DNA from: an uncultured Collinsella sp.
Lineage (GTDB): Bacteria; Actinomycetota; Coriobacteriia; Coriobacteriales; Coriobacteriaceae
Length of the DNA stretch: 64,000 nucleotides
NCBI GenBank assembly: GCA_900542165.1
Contig: UQMM01000001.1
Coordinates: 1 to 64,000 of the forward strand
Direction of reading: 5' to 3'
Part shown: positions 8,060 to 16,577 of the stretch, piece after piece
Layout of the letters: the number at the start of each line of letters is the position of its first letter
Numbering within the stretch: the first letter of the stretch is position 1
Program-made: the position numbers and the translations under genes
The notes under the pieces: model-generated
What the model saw: the letters and a program-made list of their open reading frames with translations, nothing else
Databases searched by the model: none
Told to the model about the DNA's origin: nothing

Positions 8060-8079
8060 ACGTTATAGTCGTTATATAC
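8060..8079. promoter_or_regulatory. Putative operator before DMT exporter gene
   Basis: On the minus strand this reads as two TATAACG units nine bases apart. The same unit appears in the palindromes before the GntR gene and the PTS operon. Confidence 0.35.
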
Positions 8080-8110
8080 ATTTTTCAAGACACAAATCGG
8101 TGAGCGGAAA

Positions 8111-8196
8111 AGTGATCCGCTGGGGACGGAGGAAAACGGATCACTGACTCAGACCAGTCCCTCAGTGATCCGTTTTCCTCCGTCCCCAGCGGATCA
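8111..8196. repeat. Paired inverted palindromes with GGGGAC core
   Basis: Two copies of one palindrome face each other. Each has arms AGTGATCCG / CGGATCA around CTGGGGACGGAGGAAAA or its complement. Together 8113-8147 and 8162-8196 are a perfect 35-bp inverted repeat around a 14-nt spacer. It lies downstream of the second deglycase gene. Confidence 0.7.
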
Positions 8197-8203
8197 TTTG
8201 GCT

Positions 8204-8268
8204 GTTGCGGTGAAATAGTTCCTAAATAGAGGCTTCAAGCCCCCAAACAGGAACTATTCCACCGCAAC
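8204..8268. terminator. Long stem-loop downstream of deglycase 2
   Basis: A 20-bp stem with one mismatch (GTTGCGGTGAAATAGTTCCT against its near complement) encloses a 25-nt loop that itself contains GGCTT-CAA-GCC. It sits 36 nt past the deglycase stop. There is no T-run, so termination is possible but unproven. Confidence 0.5.
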
Positions 8269-8304
8269 TTATGAGGACATCGAGCTGTTAGACCGCTCTA
8301 TCCC

Positions 8305-9297
8305 CTAGTAGTCAAGCTTCCACATGTAGCGGCGCGTCATGTAGTCCTTGTGGGTGACGGCAGAGAGTGCACGCATGTACACGTTGTTGAGGATCGGCGC
8401 AAAGATCAGGTGGTTGAAGTACTCGCTCACGCTGTCCTTGATGTCGTTGAGGCCGAGCTCCTTGGCGTCGAGCTGATAGACGCGCTCACCGCCGTACTGG
8501 TTGACGAAGCGGATTCCGCGCTCGTCGTTGCAGCGGCTGCGGCCGACGCTGATGAGCTGGAACAGTGAGGTGCGCTTGTCCAGGATCTCGAAGGGGCCGT
8601 GGAAGAAATCGCAGGTGTTGATGGTGCAGGAGTCGATCTGCAGCATCTCCTGCACGTTGCAGATGCTAAAGACGTAGGCGGCACCAAAGAGCGGACCCTG
8701 AGCCATAACGTTGATGCAGGGCTTGTCGGCGTTCTGCTCGGCCCACTTGGCAGCGAGCGGACGGGTGTACTCGACAGCCTTGCGGTAGATGGGATCGATC
8801 AGGTCGAAGGCGGCCATGGCGGTCTCGTACTCGGCATAGCCCTCGGTCTGCTGCGTGAGTTCCATGGCGATCATGGTCACGACGGCGGAGTTGGTGCGGC
8901 CCATGCAGGACTCGTCGATGGCAAGGCTGTCGTACTGGATCTTGTAGTCGCAGACCTCGGTGAGGCCGGACTCGTCAACATAGATGGCGATGGTGCTGGC
9001 GCCGTGGTCCTTGGCGACCTGGGCGGCGACGATGGTCTCCTTGGTGCCGCGCATGGACACGACGACGGCCAGGGTGTTCTCGTTGACGTAGGCCGGGGTG
9101 GCGTGCACGAACTCGTTGCTGGTGTAGCTGGAGCTCACGACCTGCGTGGCCTCGTGCTCCATAAAGTACTGGGCAGGATAGTTGCCGCCGTTGGATCCGC
9201 CGGCGCCAATCCACACGACGCGCTTGATGCCGCCCTTGTCTGCCTTATCAGCCAAAACCTGGGAGACGACGTCCTTAACCTGTTCCTGAGTAGTCAT
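8305..9297 (-). CDS. SIS-domain sugar-amine phosphate deglycase, FrlB/GfrE-like (2)
   Basis: This 330-aa two-SIS-domain enzyme is distantly related to the one at 2971. The first domain carries VVWIGAGGSNGGNYPAQYF and SMRGTKET; the second carries VMAQGPLFGAAYVFS and DFFHGPFE. The C-terminus RRYMWKLDY again matches FrlB/Gfr deglycases. Some enterobacterial loci have two deglycases for isomeric fructose- and glucose-amine conjugates, so two enzymes with one transporter fits the same logic. It is transcribed alone, divergently from the GntR gene at 9503, with shared operator-like repeats between them. The substrate is inferred. Confidence 0.78.
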   Translation of the reverse strand: MTTQEQVKDVVSQVLADKADKGGIKRVVWIGAGGSNGGNYPAQYFMEHEATQVVSSSYTSNEFVHATPAYVNENTLAVVVSMRGTKETIVAAQVAKDHGASTIAIYVDESGLTEVCDYKIQYDSLAIDESCMGRTNSAVVTMIAMELTQQTEGYAEYETAMAAFDLIDPIYRKAVEYTRPLAAKWAEQNADKPCINVMAQGPLFGAAYVFSICNVQEMLQIDSCTINTCDFFHGPFEILDKRTSLFQLISVGRSRCNDERGIRFVNQYGGERVYQLDAKELGLNDIKDSVSEYFNHLIFAPILNNVYMRALSAVTHKDYMTRRYMWKLDY

Positions 9298-9335
9298 CGT
9301 GCATCAGCCTTTCTTCTCGTTTGATGCTCTCGATG

Positions 9336-9382
9336 GCATACAAGTTACATACACGTTTTGGTTATGTCGACTAGTTGTATGC
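9336..9382. promoter_or_regulatory. Operator-like repeats upstream of deglycase 2
   Basis: 9336-9353 reads GCATACAAGTTACATACA and 9370-9382 is the same core inverted (GCATACAACTAGT on the other strand). A near-identical copy sits at 9475-9492 by the GntR start. These are probable sites for the adjacent repressor. Confidence 0.5.
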
Positions 9383-9474
9383 TATATTTGTCTTAGAAAT
9401 TTTGCTGGTGTGCTTCTCGATAAATCGCTACCAGCGGTTTTGTTGTTATATTGGATACATGCTTGATTAGGTAA

Positions 9475-9492
9475 GCATACAAGTTAGATACA
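9475..9492. promoter_or_regulatory. Operator-like repeat before GntR gene 2
   Basis: GCATACAAGTTAGATACA differs from the copy at 9336-9353 in one base of 18. It ends 10 nt before the GntR ATG, a position suited to autorepression. Confidence 0.5.
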
Positions 9493-9502
9493 GGCTGATC
9501 TC

Positions 9503-10225
9503 ATGAGGACTTCGTCTAAAAAGAAACTGGCCCAATACGAGCGCTTGGCGGGCACGCTTCGCGACCGCATCGCCGCTGGTACCTACGCACGCGGAGACAA
9601 GCTACCGTCCGAGATGGAGCTCATGGACGAATCGGGCTTGTCGCGCAGCACCGTGCGCCATGCGCTTAAGGTGTTAGTTGACGAGGGCCTGGTTCGTACC
9701 GAGCGTGGGCGCGGCGCCTTTGTAGCCGACACGCCGGCGCTCCACGAGAACAACCTGGTTTTTTCGAGCTATACGAAGCAGGTCGAAGGCCAGGGCATGA
9801 AGCCCACCACGCGCACGGTGGATTCGGGCTTTGCCAAGGCGGCGGGCAGCGTGGCCAAGTTCTTCGATGTCGCCGTGGGCAGCAAGCTCGTCAAGCTCGT
9901 CCGCCTGCGTTATCTGGACGACGCGCCGCTGTGCCTGGAGACCACCTACCTACCGCCGAGCTTTGAGGCACTCATCGACCGCGATATCAACGGTTCGCTC
10001 TACGCGACGCTGCGCCAAGAATTCCATCGCGCGCCAGCCCAAGGACACAAGACCTTTGAGGTGTGCTATGCCTCGCAAAACGAGGCGTTTTTGCTCAACG
10101 TCGAGCGCGGGCAGGCGCTGATCCTAATCACCGACTACGTCTACGACACCGACGGCCGCCCGCTCCACGTCTCCAAGCGCATTCAACGAACCGACCGCGC
10201 CAAATACACCGAACCCATCGGCTAA
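9503..10225 (+). CDS. GntR-family repressor with UTRA domain (2)
   Basis: This 240-aa regulator has the GntR winged helix at about 12-75 (SRSTVRHALKVLVDEGLV, then ERGRGAFV) and a UTRA effector domain at about 95-235. It is divergent from the deglycase at 8305. The gap between them holds two near-identical 18-bp direct repeats plus an inverted half-copy, so it probably represses both genes until a phosphorylated sugar amine binds. It is a distant paralogue of the regulator at 134-853, but the operators of the two differ in sequence. The ATG has only a weak ribosome site. Confidence 0.88.
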   Translation: MRTSSKKKLAQYERLAGTLRDRIAAGTYARGDKLPSEMELMDESGLSRSTVRHALKVLVDEGLVRTERGRGAFVADTPALHENNLVFSSYTKQVEGQGMKPTTRTVDSGFAKAAGSVAKFFDVAVGSKLVKLVRLRYLDDAPLCLETTYLPPSFEALIDRDINGSLYATLRQEFHRAPAQGHKTFEVCYASQNEAFLLNVERGQALILITDYVYDTDGRPLHVSKRIQRTDRAKYTEPIG

Positions 10226-10232
10226 CCAAACG

Positions 10233-10273
10233 AAAACCACCACAAAGGTGCCTGTCCCCATTGTGGTGGTTTT
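10233..10273. terminator. Palindromic repeat / bidirectional terminator
   Basis: AAAACCACCACAA and its exact complement form a 13-bp stem around AGGTGCCTGTCCCCA. It lies between convergent genes, 8 nt after the GntR stop and overlapping the GNAT stop codon. U-rich arm ends in both directions would let it end both transcripts. It belongs to the GTCCC-core repeat family. Confidence 0.7.
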
Positions 10274-10853
10274 AGGCGGGAAGATCGGGGAACCAGGTTG
10301 GTTTGGGTTGGTTGGGGACGCGCTCAGCCAGGACCAGCTCCATCCAGCACATGTCGTACCAGCGACCGAACTTCTGGGCACAACGGTCGAAAGCGCCCAC
10401 CAGGCGATATCCCATATGGGCATGGAAATCCTGGCTGTTGTGCGTCAGATACTCGTCGTCCTTATCGTGCGGCACGGCGATGAGCGCGCACATGTTGGTG
10501 ATGCCCATCGCGACCAGGCATTGCCTGAGCGCGTCGTGCAGCTTGCGGCCCAGCCCGCCGTGGCGCACATCACGTGCCAGGTAGATTGACGTCTCGACCG
10601 ACCAGTCATATGCCTCGCGGCTGTTGAGCGGGCTCGCATAGGCATAGCCCACCGGACGCCCGTCCAGCTCCATCACCAAATACGGATAGCGCTTGAGCGT
10701 ACGCTCGATGCGCCCGGCAAACTCCTCGACACTCGGCACCTCGTATTCGCAGGTAATCGCCGTCTGGCGCACATACGGCTCATAGATGGCAAGCAACGCC
10801 GGCGCATCATCGGGCGTCGCCAGGCGAATCGTCGGCTCGGACATCTCGGTCAT
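10272..10853 (-). CDS. GNAT N-acetyltransferase (phosphinothricin-acetyltransferase-like)
   Basis: This 193-aa cytoplasmic acetyltransferase covers the GNAT fold at about residues 7-165. IRLATPDDAPALLAIYEPYV opens the fold, ETSIYLARDVRHGGLGRKL gives the acetyl-CoA loop (R-x-x-G-x-G/A type), and FHAHMGYRLVGAFDRCAQKFGRWYD-type residues are typical of the PAT/MddA group that acetylates phosphinothricin or methionine analogues. The GHGLG-like loop is intact. Substrate specificity cannot be read. AGAAGGG precedes the ATG. Its stop codon overlaps the palindrome at 10233-10273. Confidence 0.85.
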   Translation of the reverse strand: MTEMSEPTIRLATPDDAPALLAIYEPYVRQTAITCEYEVPSVEEFAGRIERTLKRYPYLVMELDGRPVGYAYASPLNSREAYDWSVETSIYLARDVRHGGLGRKLHDALRQCLVAMGITNMCALIAVPHDKDDEYLTHNSQDFHAHMGYRLVGAFDRCAQKFGRWYDMCWMELVLAERVPNQPKPTWFPDLPA

Positions 10854-10865
10854 ATAACCCTTCTC

Positions 10866-10912
10866 CCCAAAAGCAAAGGCCGCCCTGCGCCAAGTCCAGG
10901 CGCAGGGCGGCC
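10866..10912 (-). terminator. Terminator of threonine aldolase gene
   Basis: GGCCGCCCTGCGCC and its exact complement form a 14-bp stem with a 7-nt loop, followed on the minus strand by CTTTGCTTTTG. It is placed 18 nt past the aldolase stop. Confidence 0.8.
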
Positions 10913-10930
10913 CCTTGTCATTACATCAGG

Positions 10931-11956
10931 CTACAGGACAGCCGCCAGCGCGTCGATATCCTCCTGCGTTGTGGCCCAGCTGGTGCAAAAACGCACTACC
11001 GTGTGGGTATCGTCGTACTTTTCCCAGTACTCGATCGCCGCATGCTCGCGAATGCGGGCCATGTCCTCGTTGGGCAGAATCACGAACTGCTGGTTGGTCG
11101 GCGTCTCCAAGAAGAACTGGTAGCCGCGCTCGTGCAGCACGCGACGCAGCGCCTGAGCGGTCTCAATCGCCTGGCGACCAATCTCAAAATACAGGCCATC
11201 GGTAAAAAGAGCCTCGAACTGCACACCCGTCAGGCGGCCCTTGGCAAGCAGTGCGCCATGCTGCTTAATGCGCGGAATGGGATGCGCCGGGGCGTGCATG
11301 CCGCAGAACACCACGGCCTCGCCGCAAAGCGCGCCGCACTTGGTGCCGCCGATGTAGAACACGTCGCACAGTTGCGCCAGCTCGGGCAGGGTAATGTCGC
11401 ACTCATCGGCCGCCAGCGCATAAGCCAGGCGAGCACCGTCCACAAACAGCGGAATCTCGCGCTTCTGGCACACCGCGTGAATCGCCTCGAGCTCGGCCTT
11501 GGAGTACAGCGTGCCGTACTCGGTCGATAGGCTCACGTACACGGCACCCGGAAACACCGTGTGCTCGTAGCTCTCGTTTTCGTAGAACACCTGGATATAG
11601 TTCTCCAGATCCTCGGCGTGCATCTTGCCCTCGTAGCCGGGGATGGTGAGCACCTTGTGGCCGCCAAACTCGATGGCGCCCGCCTCGTGGCAGGCGACGT
11701 GGCCAGTCTCAGCAGCAACGACGCCCTCGTACGGCGCGAGCAGCATGTCGATCACCGTCGCGTTGGCCTGCGTGCCGCCCACCAGAAAAAACACGTCGGC
11801 ATCGGGGACCTGACAGGCCTCGCGGATAAGCTGCTTGGCACGCTCGGTGTGTGCATCGGTACCATAGCCGGGCTGCGGCTCCATGTTGGTATCGACGAGC
11901 GCCTGCAGCACCGCCGGGTGTGCGCCGTGGGAATAATCGTTGTTGAACGCGAGCAT
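10931..11956 (-). CDS. ltaE: Low-specificity L-threonine aldolase
   Basis: This 341-aa fold-type I PLP enzyme would cleave L-threonine or allo-threonine to glycine and acetaldehyde. Residues 1-12 (FNNDYSHGAHP) and FLVGGTQANATVIDML match the family's N-terminal and phosphate-binding regions. FVDGARLAYAL holds the PLP-ring aspartate. The Schiff-base lysine is in YIGGTKCGALCGEA. AGAGGATT precedes the ATG. The gene appears monocistronic with a strong terminator. Related bacterial annotations also use 'beta-eliminating lyase'; I consider aldolase most likely. Confidence 0.88.
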   Translation of the reverse strand: MLAFNNDYSHGAHPAVLQALVDTNMEPQPGYGTDAHTERAKQLIREACQVPDADVFFLVGGTQANATVIDMLLAPYEGVVAAETGHVACHEAGAIEFGGHKVLTIPGYEGKMHAEDLENYIQVFYENESYEHTVFPGAVYVSLSTEYGTLYSKAELEAIHAVCQKREIPLFVDGARLAYALAADECDITLPELAQLCDVFYIGGTKCGALCGEAVVFCGMHAPAHPIPRIKQHGALLAKGRLTGVQFEALFTDGLYFEIGRQAIETAQALRRVLHERGYQFFLETPTNQQFVILPNEDMARIREHAAIEYWEKYDDTHTVVRFCTSWATTQEDIDALAAVL

Positions 11957-12000
11957 GGCAATCCTCTCTTACCGGGTATCGGCAGATGATTCAAACGGAG

Positions 12001-12864
12001 CTATTGTACGCCGTTGGGATAGGCAATGCGCGCGGCAAGACACTCAAGTGCCAGTACCAGAGCAAAACCGCAGCTCACGTCACTCAAAAAGTGTGCTCCA
12101 ATCACGATGCGCCCAAAGGCGACGAGCGCCGCGACGGCCGCTGCCGCCCAAAAGATCACGCGGCGACGCGAAGGCTTTTCCTTAAAGGCCGCTGCGGGAA
12201 GCCCCGCGAGCATCAGGCCGATCGCCGCATGCGCCGTGTGTCCGCTCGCAAACGACTTGAACCCGTCCTTGATCACGCCGGCGGCGATATAGGTCCACTT
12301 GTCGGGATTGCCGATCACCCACCACGGCTGAAAATTGAGCCCCGGCGTGACCTCGATCACGCGCATGCGCGGACGCGACCACAGCGGCTTGACGACTACG
12401 TTGAGGATGATGGCTTGAGCGACCCACACAGCCAGCACCATCAACGCCCAGCGCGTGAGCTCGTCGGGATCGGTCGTGCGCGTGAGGCGATAGACGATAA
12501 GGTTGGCGACGATGACCAGCACAAACGTCAGCACCAACTGAGCCGCGATGAGTTTGCCGCCAACCCGGAGCGATCCAATGATCTCATAGCCGACCAGGGC
12601 CACGTTGATCAGAACGCCCAGCGCGGCAAGCCACTTGCTCGTCTTAGAATCGGGGCGTGCCGAGCGCACGAGCATAACGCCCGCAACGCTCGCCGTCAGC
12701 TCAAACGGCAGCTCGCCGGCCGCCTCGATAAAGCGGCCGTACATGCTGCCGATGTTGAACAGCGCGCTCGAGATCTGATAATCGAAGAAACTGCCCACGC
12801 CCAGGCAGAGGGCAAGGATAACCGCGATAGCAGCGGCGTCTTTCTTGTAGATGTACCCGAACAT
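12001..12864 (-). CDS. PAP2-family membrane phosphatase
   Basis: This 287-aa protein has about six membrane segments and the three PAP2 signature motifs: KPLWSRPRMR (K-x6-RP type), SFASGHTAHA (PSGH type) and GRIVIGAHFLSD (SR-x5-H-x3-D type). The catalytic histidines and the aspartate are present. Such enzymes dephosphorylate lipid phosphates such as undecaprenyl diphosphate or phosphatidic acid at the outer membrane face. GAAAGGAAAG precedes the ATG at 12864. Confidence 0.88.
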   Translation of the reverse strand: MFGYIYKKDAAAIAVILALCLGVGSFFDYQISSALFNIGSMYGRFIEAAGELPFELTASVAGVMLVRSARPDSKTSKWLAALGVLINVALVGYEIIGSLRVGGKLIAAQLVLTFVLVIVANLIVYRLTRTTDPDELTRWALMVLAVWVAQAIILNVVVKPLWSRPRMRVIEVTPGLNFQPWWVIGNPDKWTYIAAGVIKDGFKSFASGHTAHAAIGLMLAGLPAAAFKEKPSRRRVIFWAAAAVAALVAFGRIVIGAHFLSDVSCGFALVLALECLAARIAYPNGVQ

Positions 12865-12883
12865 GCTTTCCTTTCGATGGAAC

Positions 12884-12918
12884 CAGATTGCCCAAATGGG
12901 GCGTTTACGGCGTCGACC
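12884..12918. repeat. Dispersed 35-bp repeat, copy 2
   Basis: This copy aligns to 23-57 at 28 of 35 positions. It begins just upstream of the PAP2 start and ends two bases before the mfd stop codon. Its middle can fold as GCCC-AAAT-GGGC, so it may mark the 3' end of mfd. Confidence 0.5.
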
Positions 12919-12920
12919 CG

Positions 12921-15900
12921 TTAGTCATCGTCGGACGCGCCCAGCTGCTGCAGCAGCATGAGTGCCACGGCAACGGGGCCGGTGCCGTCGTTGGCGTCGA
13001 GACCGCGACCCAGGCCGCTGCCCGCGCCGGCGCCCGCCTTGTAGGGCACCGACAGCTTGCGGCTCTTGGGGAAGTTCACCGCGCCATAGCGGGTCTTAAG
13101 CTCATAGGCCACCTTCTTGGGCACGTCGACGCCCAAAAACGTGATGCGTCCGCCGCTGAGCGTGACGCTCTCGAGTCCCAGGCGCTCGCCGCGGATACGG
13201 ATGCGCGCGCGGTTGAACAGGTTGAGCCCCGCCAACGGCAGTTCACCGTGCGCAGCCTCGGTCTCTTCCTGCACCTCGTCGATGCTCTCCAGGTCCTCGG
13301 CCGCCGCGAGCTTACGGTACACGAGCACGCGCTGGTCCACCGCCGGCAGGTACTCCTCGGACAAGAAGTAATCGGCCGGCAGGTTAATGCCCACGCTCGC
13401 CGCCTCCACGCCGGCGTCGTCATCGCCGCGCGCCTCGGCCACGGCCTGGCCCAGCATCTGCGTAAACAGGTCAAAGCCCACACTCGACAGGTTGCCGTGC
13501 TGCTCGGCGCCCATGAGCGAGCCGGCACCGCGAATCTCCAGGTCGCGCATGGCGATGTGCATGCCGCTGCCCAAGTCCTGGAACTCGGAAAGTGCGGTCA
13601 GGCGCGCCGTGGCCTCCTCGGTGAGCGGCAGCTCACCCGGGAACATAAAGTACGCATAGGCCTGCGTGGCCGAGCGGCCCACACGGCCCTTAAGCTGGTA
13701 GAGCTGTGCCAGGCCCAAGCGCTGCGAATCCTCGATGATGAGCGTGTTGGCGGTCGCGTTATCGATGCCGCTCTCCACGATGGTCGTGGCGATGAGCACG
13801 TCGATCTTTTTGGTCGCGAACTCGATCATCACATCCTCGACCTCGCGCGGGCTCATCTTGCCGTGCGCCACGCCCACGCGTGCCTCGGGCGCGGCCTCGT
13901 GCACGCGCGCTACGGCATCGTCGATAGTCTTGACGCGGTTGGACACGTAGTACACCTGACCGCCGCGACCAACCTCCAGGCGAATCGCCGCGCTCACCAC
14001 GTCGGGGTCATACTCCCCCACGTGCACGATCACGGGACGACGCCCAGTCGGCGGCGTGGTGATAAGGCTCATGTCGCGCACGCCGCTCGTGGCCATCTGC
14101 ATGGTACGCGGGATGGGCGTTGCCGAAAGCGTGAGCACGTCAATCTGCTCACGCAGGTTCTTGAGCTGCTCCTTGTGCTGCACGCCAAAGCGCTGCTCCT
14201 CGTCGATGATCACCAGGCCCAGGTTCTTGGGGTTCACATCGGCCGAAAGCAGACGATGCGTGCCGATGAGCACATCAATCGTGCCCTCGGCAAACGCCTT
14301 AAGCGCACGCTTTTGCTGCGCCGGGGTGCGGAAGCGGCTGAGCACTTCGACCTCGAGGCCAAACGGGGCAAAGCGCTCAAAGAAGGTCTCGTAGTGCTGC
14401 TGGGCCAGAATGGTCGTGGGGCAGAGCACCATGACCTGACGGCCGGAGTCCACACACTTAAACGCCGCGCGCAGGGCGACCTCGGTCTTGCCAAAGCCCA
14501 CGTCGCCGCACAGCAGGCGGTCCATGGGCTTGGGCGCCTCCATGTCGGCCTTGATGTCGGCGATGGCCTCCAGCTGGTCGCGCGTCTCGTCGTAGGGGAA
14601 GCTCTCCTCCATCTCAATCTGCTCGGGTGTATCGGGCGGGCAGGCGATACCGGTAATCGACGAGCGGCGCGTATACAAATCGACCAGGTCAAACGCCAGC
14701 TTTTTGGCGTTCTTGCGCGCCTTGTTGGTGGCGCGCGTCCAGTCGGCGGTGTTGAGCCTGGTCAGGCGCGGCTTGTCGCCGTCGGGACCGACGTATCTCG
14801 TGATACGGTCGACTTGCTCGAGCGGCACGTAGAGTTTGTCGCCGTCGGCATATTCCAGCAAGAAGTAGTCGCGCTCCTTGCCGCCCACTTCCTGGCGCGC
14901 GATCTCGCTAAAGAGCGCGATGCCGTGAGTGGCGTGCACCACGTAGTCGCCCGGCTTAAACGGGAACGTGATCTGCGTAATGTCCACCTTACGGCGGCTG
15001 CGCGCGCGGTTGGCATCCATGCGGGCGTTGAGGTCGGCGATCGAGAACACGGCCAGGTTGGCATCGGTCACCACTACGCCCTGCGGCAAGGCGGCATCGA
15101 CAAAGGTCACGCGTCCGCGCGAGATGGTGGGCACGGCGGCGCCGGCGGCTGCCTGGGCGGCACCCGCCTCGAGCGAGCGGGCGTTGAGCGCGTCGGCGCG
15201 GCGCTCGCGAATTGCAGCATGGGCATCCTGGCGGGCAGCACGGTCGGCAGAATCCGCCGCTGCCACGCGCACGCGCTCGCCAATGACGCCGGCGTTTTCG
15301 GGTGCCGCGGTCAGCGACTCCTCAAAGGTAATGCCCTCGTCACCAAAGGTGAGCTCCATCGACTCGCGTGCACCACGGTCGGGAATGGCAAACACGCAGG
15401 CGTAGCGCTTGCCCACGACTTCCTGAATGCGCGTCATAAAACGGTTGTCCGAGCCTGCGATAGCAGGCTGCTCAATCTTGAGCTCTGCCGTAACCGCGCC
15501 GCCGGCGCGAATCAGGCTCACATAGTTCAGGCGCTGCTGAGCACCAAAATCGAGCTGCTGAGCACGTACATACAGGCCATCCAGTCGGTCAATCCCCGCC
15601 TCGCCGGCACGGGCCTCGATATCCTCGTAGGCGCGCAGGCAGTCGTCGAACAGCGAACGCGGCTCGGACAAAACCACGAGCGCCTTGCCGCTCACGTGTG
15701 CCAGCGGGCTTACGGTCTGGCCGTACATCACCGGCAAAAAGCGGTCGAGCTCGGGCGTGACGATGCGTGCATCCACCATCTCGAGCAGCGCCGCCAGTTT
15801 GCTATCGTCCTGGCTGGCGCGATAGAGCGCCACATGCATGTTGTGGACCGCCTCGTCGGTGAGCGCCAGCTCGCGGCACGGGAAGATCTCGATACTATCC

Positions 15901-16553
15901 TCGTTGCCGATGGTCTGCCCCGTGGAACTCACCATGCGGCGGATGCGGTCAATCTCATCGCCAAAAAACTCGATGCGCACGGGCGCCTTTTCCTGTGCGG
16001 GGAACACCTCGACGGTGTCGCCGTGCACGCGGAACAGGCCGGGCGCGTCGGCGGCGCCGGCATTGGTGTAGCCCATGCCCACCAGACGCTGCGGCACCTC
16101 GTCAAAAGGAATCTCCTCGCCCACCGCAAAGGTCGTGGACTCCCAGTAGCGGCTCTCGACTGGCGGCACGCAGCGCAGCAACGCGCGAGCCGAGGCAACC
16201 ATGATGCAGTTGTCCCCGCGCACGATGCGTCCCAGGGCCTCGCAGCGCTGCGCTACCACGGCGTCGTCGGGCGCCTGCTCGCGCCACGGATAATCCTTGC
16301 GCTCAGGAAAACGGCACACATGCGCCAGGCCCACGTAGGCGGCAAGGCTACGAGCGGCGCGATCGGCCGCATCCTCGCCGCTCACAATGTAGACCGTCGG
16401 GCGCGGACGGCGCGCAAACTGGGCGGCCGCCATAAGCGTGCGACCCGACTGCGACACGGCCAGCGTCACGTCCTCGCCGGCATCGAGTCCGGCCTCGACG
16501 GTCTGCAGCGCCTCGGCAGTGTAGAGCTGCGCGGCTATACGGTGAATAAGCAT
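12921..16553 (-). CDS. mfd: Transcription-repair coupling factor Mfd
   Basis: This 1210-aa DNA translocase removes RNA polymerase stalled at lesions and recruits UvrA. The UvrB-like damage-recognition modules span about 1-330, and the RNA-polymerase-interacting CarD-like domain contains FKPGDYVVHATHGIALF. The superfamily 2 motor has Walker A GDVGFGKTEVALRAA, the DEEQ box IIDEEQRFGV, SATPIPRT, and the helicase C region ending in QLKGRVGRS. A TRCF domain follows (LNLFNRARIRIR). I chose the ATG at 16553 because GGAGGAACAGC lies directly before it; an ATG nine codons upstream lacks a site. A hairpin with a T-run lies in its leader. Confidence 0.96.
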   Translation of the reverse strand: MLIHRIAAQLYTAEALQTVEAGLDAGEDVTLAVSQSGRTLMAAAQFARRPRPTVYIVSGEDAADRAARSLAAYVGLAHVCRFPERKDYPWREQAPDDAVVAQRCEALGRIVRGDNCIMVASARALLRCVPPVESRYWESTTFAVGEEIPFDEVPQRLVGMGYTNAGAADAPGLFRVHGDTVEVFPAQEKAPVRIEFFGDEIDRIRRMVSSTGQTIGNEDSIEIFPCRELALTDEAVHNMHVALYRASQDDSKLAALLEMVDARIVTPELDRFLPVMYGQTVSPLAHVSGKALVVLSEPRSLFDDCLRAYEDIEARAGEAGIDRLDGLYVRAQQLDFGAQQRLNYVSLIRAGGAVTAELKIEQPAIAGSDNRFMTRIQEVVGKRYACVFAIPDRGARESMELTFGDEGITFEESLTAAPENAGVIGERVRVAAADSADRAARQDAHAAIRERRADALNARSLEAGAAQAAAGAAVPTISRGRVTFVDAALPQGVVVTDANLAVFSIADLNARMDANRARSRRKVDITQITFPFKPGDYVVHATHGIALFSEIARQEVGGKERDYFLLEYADGDKLYVPLEQVDRITRYVGPDGDKPRLTRLNTADWTRATNKARKNAKKLAFDLVDLYTRRSSITGIACPPDTPEQIEMEESFPYDETRDQLEAIADIKADMEAPKPMDRLLCGDVGFGKTEVALRAAFKCVDSGRQVMVLCPTTILAQQHYETFFERFAPFGLEVEVLSRFRTPAQQKRALKAFAEGTIDVLIGTHRLLSADVNPKNLGLVIIDEEQRFGVQHKEQLKNLREQIDVLTLSATPIPRTMQMATSGVRDMSLITTPPTGRRPVIVHVGEYDPDVVSAAIRLEVGRGGQVYYVSNRVKTIDDAVARVHEAAPEARVGVAHGKMSPREVEDVMIEFATKKIDVLIATTIVESGIDNATANTLIIEDSQRLGLAQLYQLKGRVGRSATQAYAYFMFPGELPLTEEATARLTALSEFQDLGSGMHIAMRDLEIRGAGSLMGAEQHGNLSSVGFDLFTQMLGQAVAEARGDDDAGVEAASVGINLPADYFLSEEYLPAVDQRVLVYRKLAAAEDLESIDEVQEETEAAHGELPLAGLNLFNRARIRIRGERLGLESVTLSGGRITFLGVDVPKKVAYELKTRYGAVNFPKSRKLSVPYKAGAGAGSGLGRGLDANDGTGPVAVALMLLQQLGASDDD

Positions 16554-16577
16554 GCTGTTCCTCCGGCATCGCAACGC

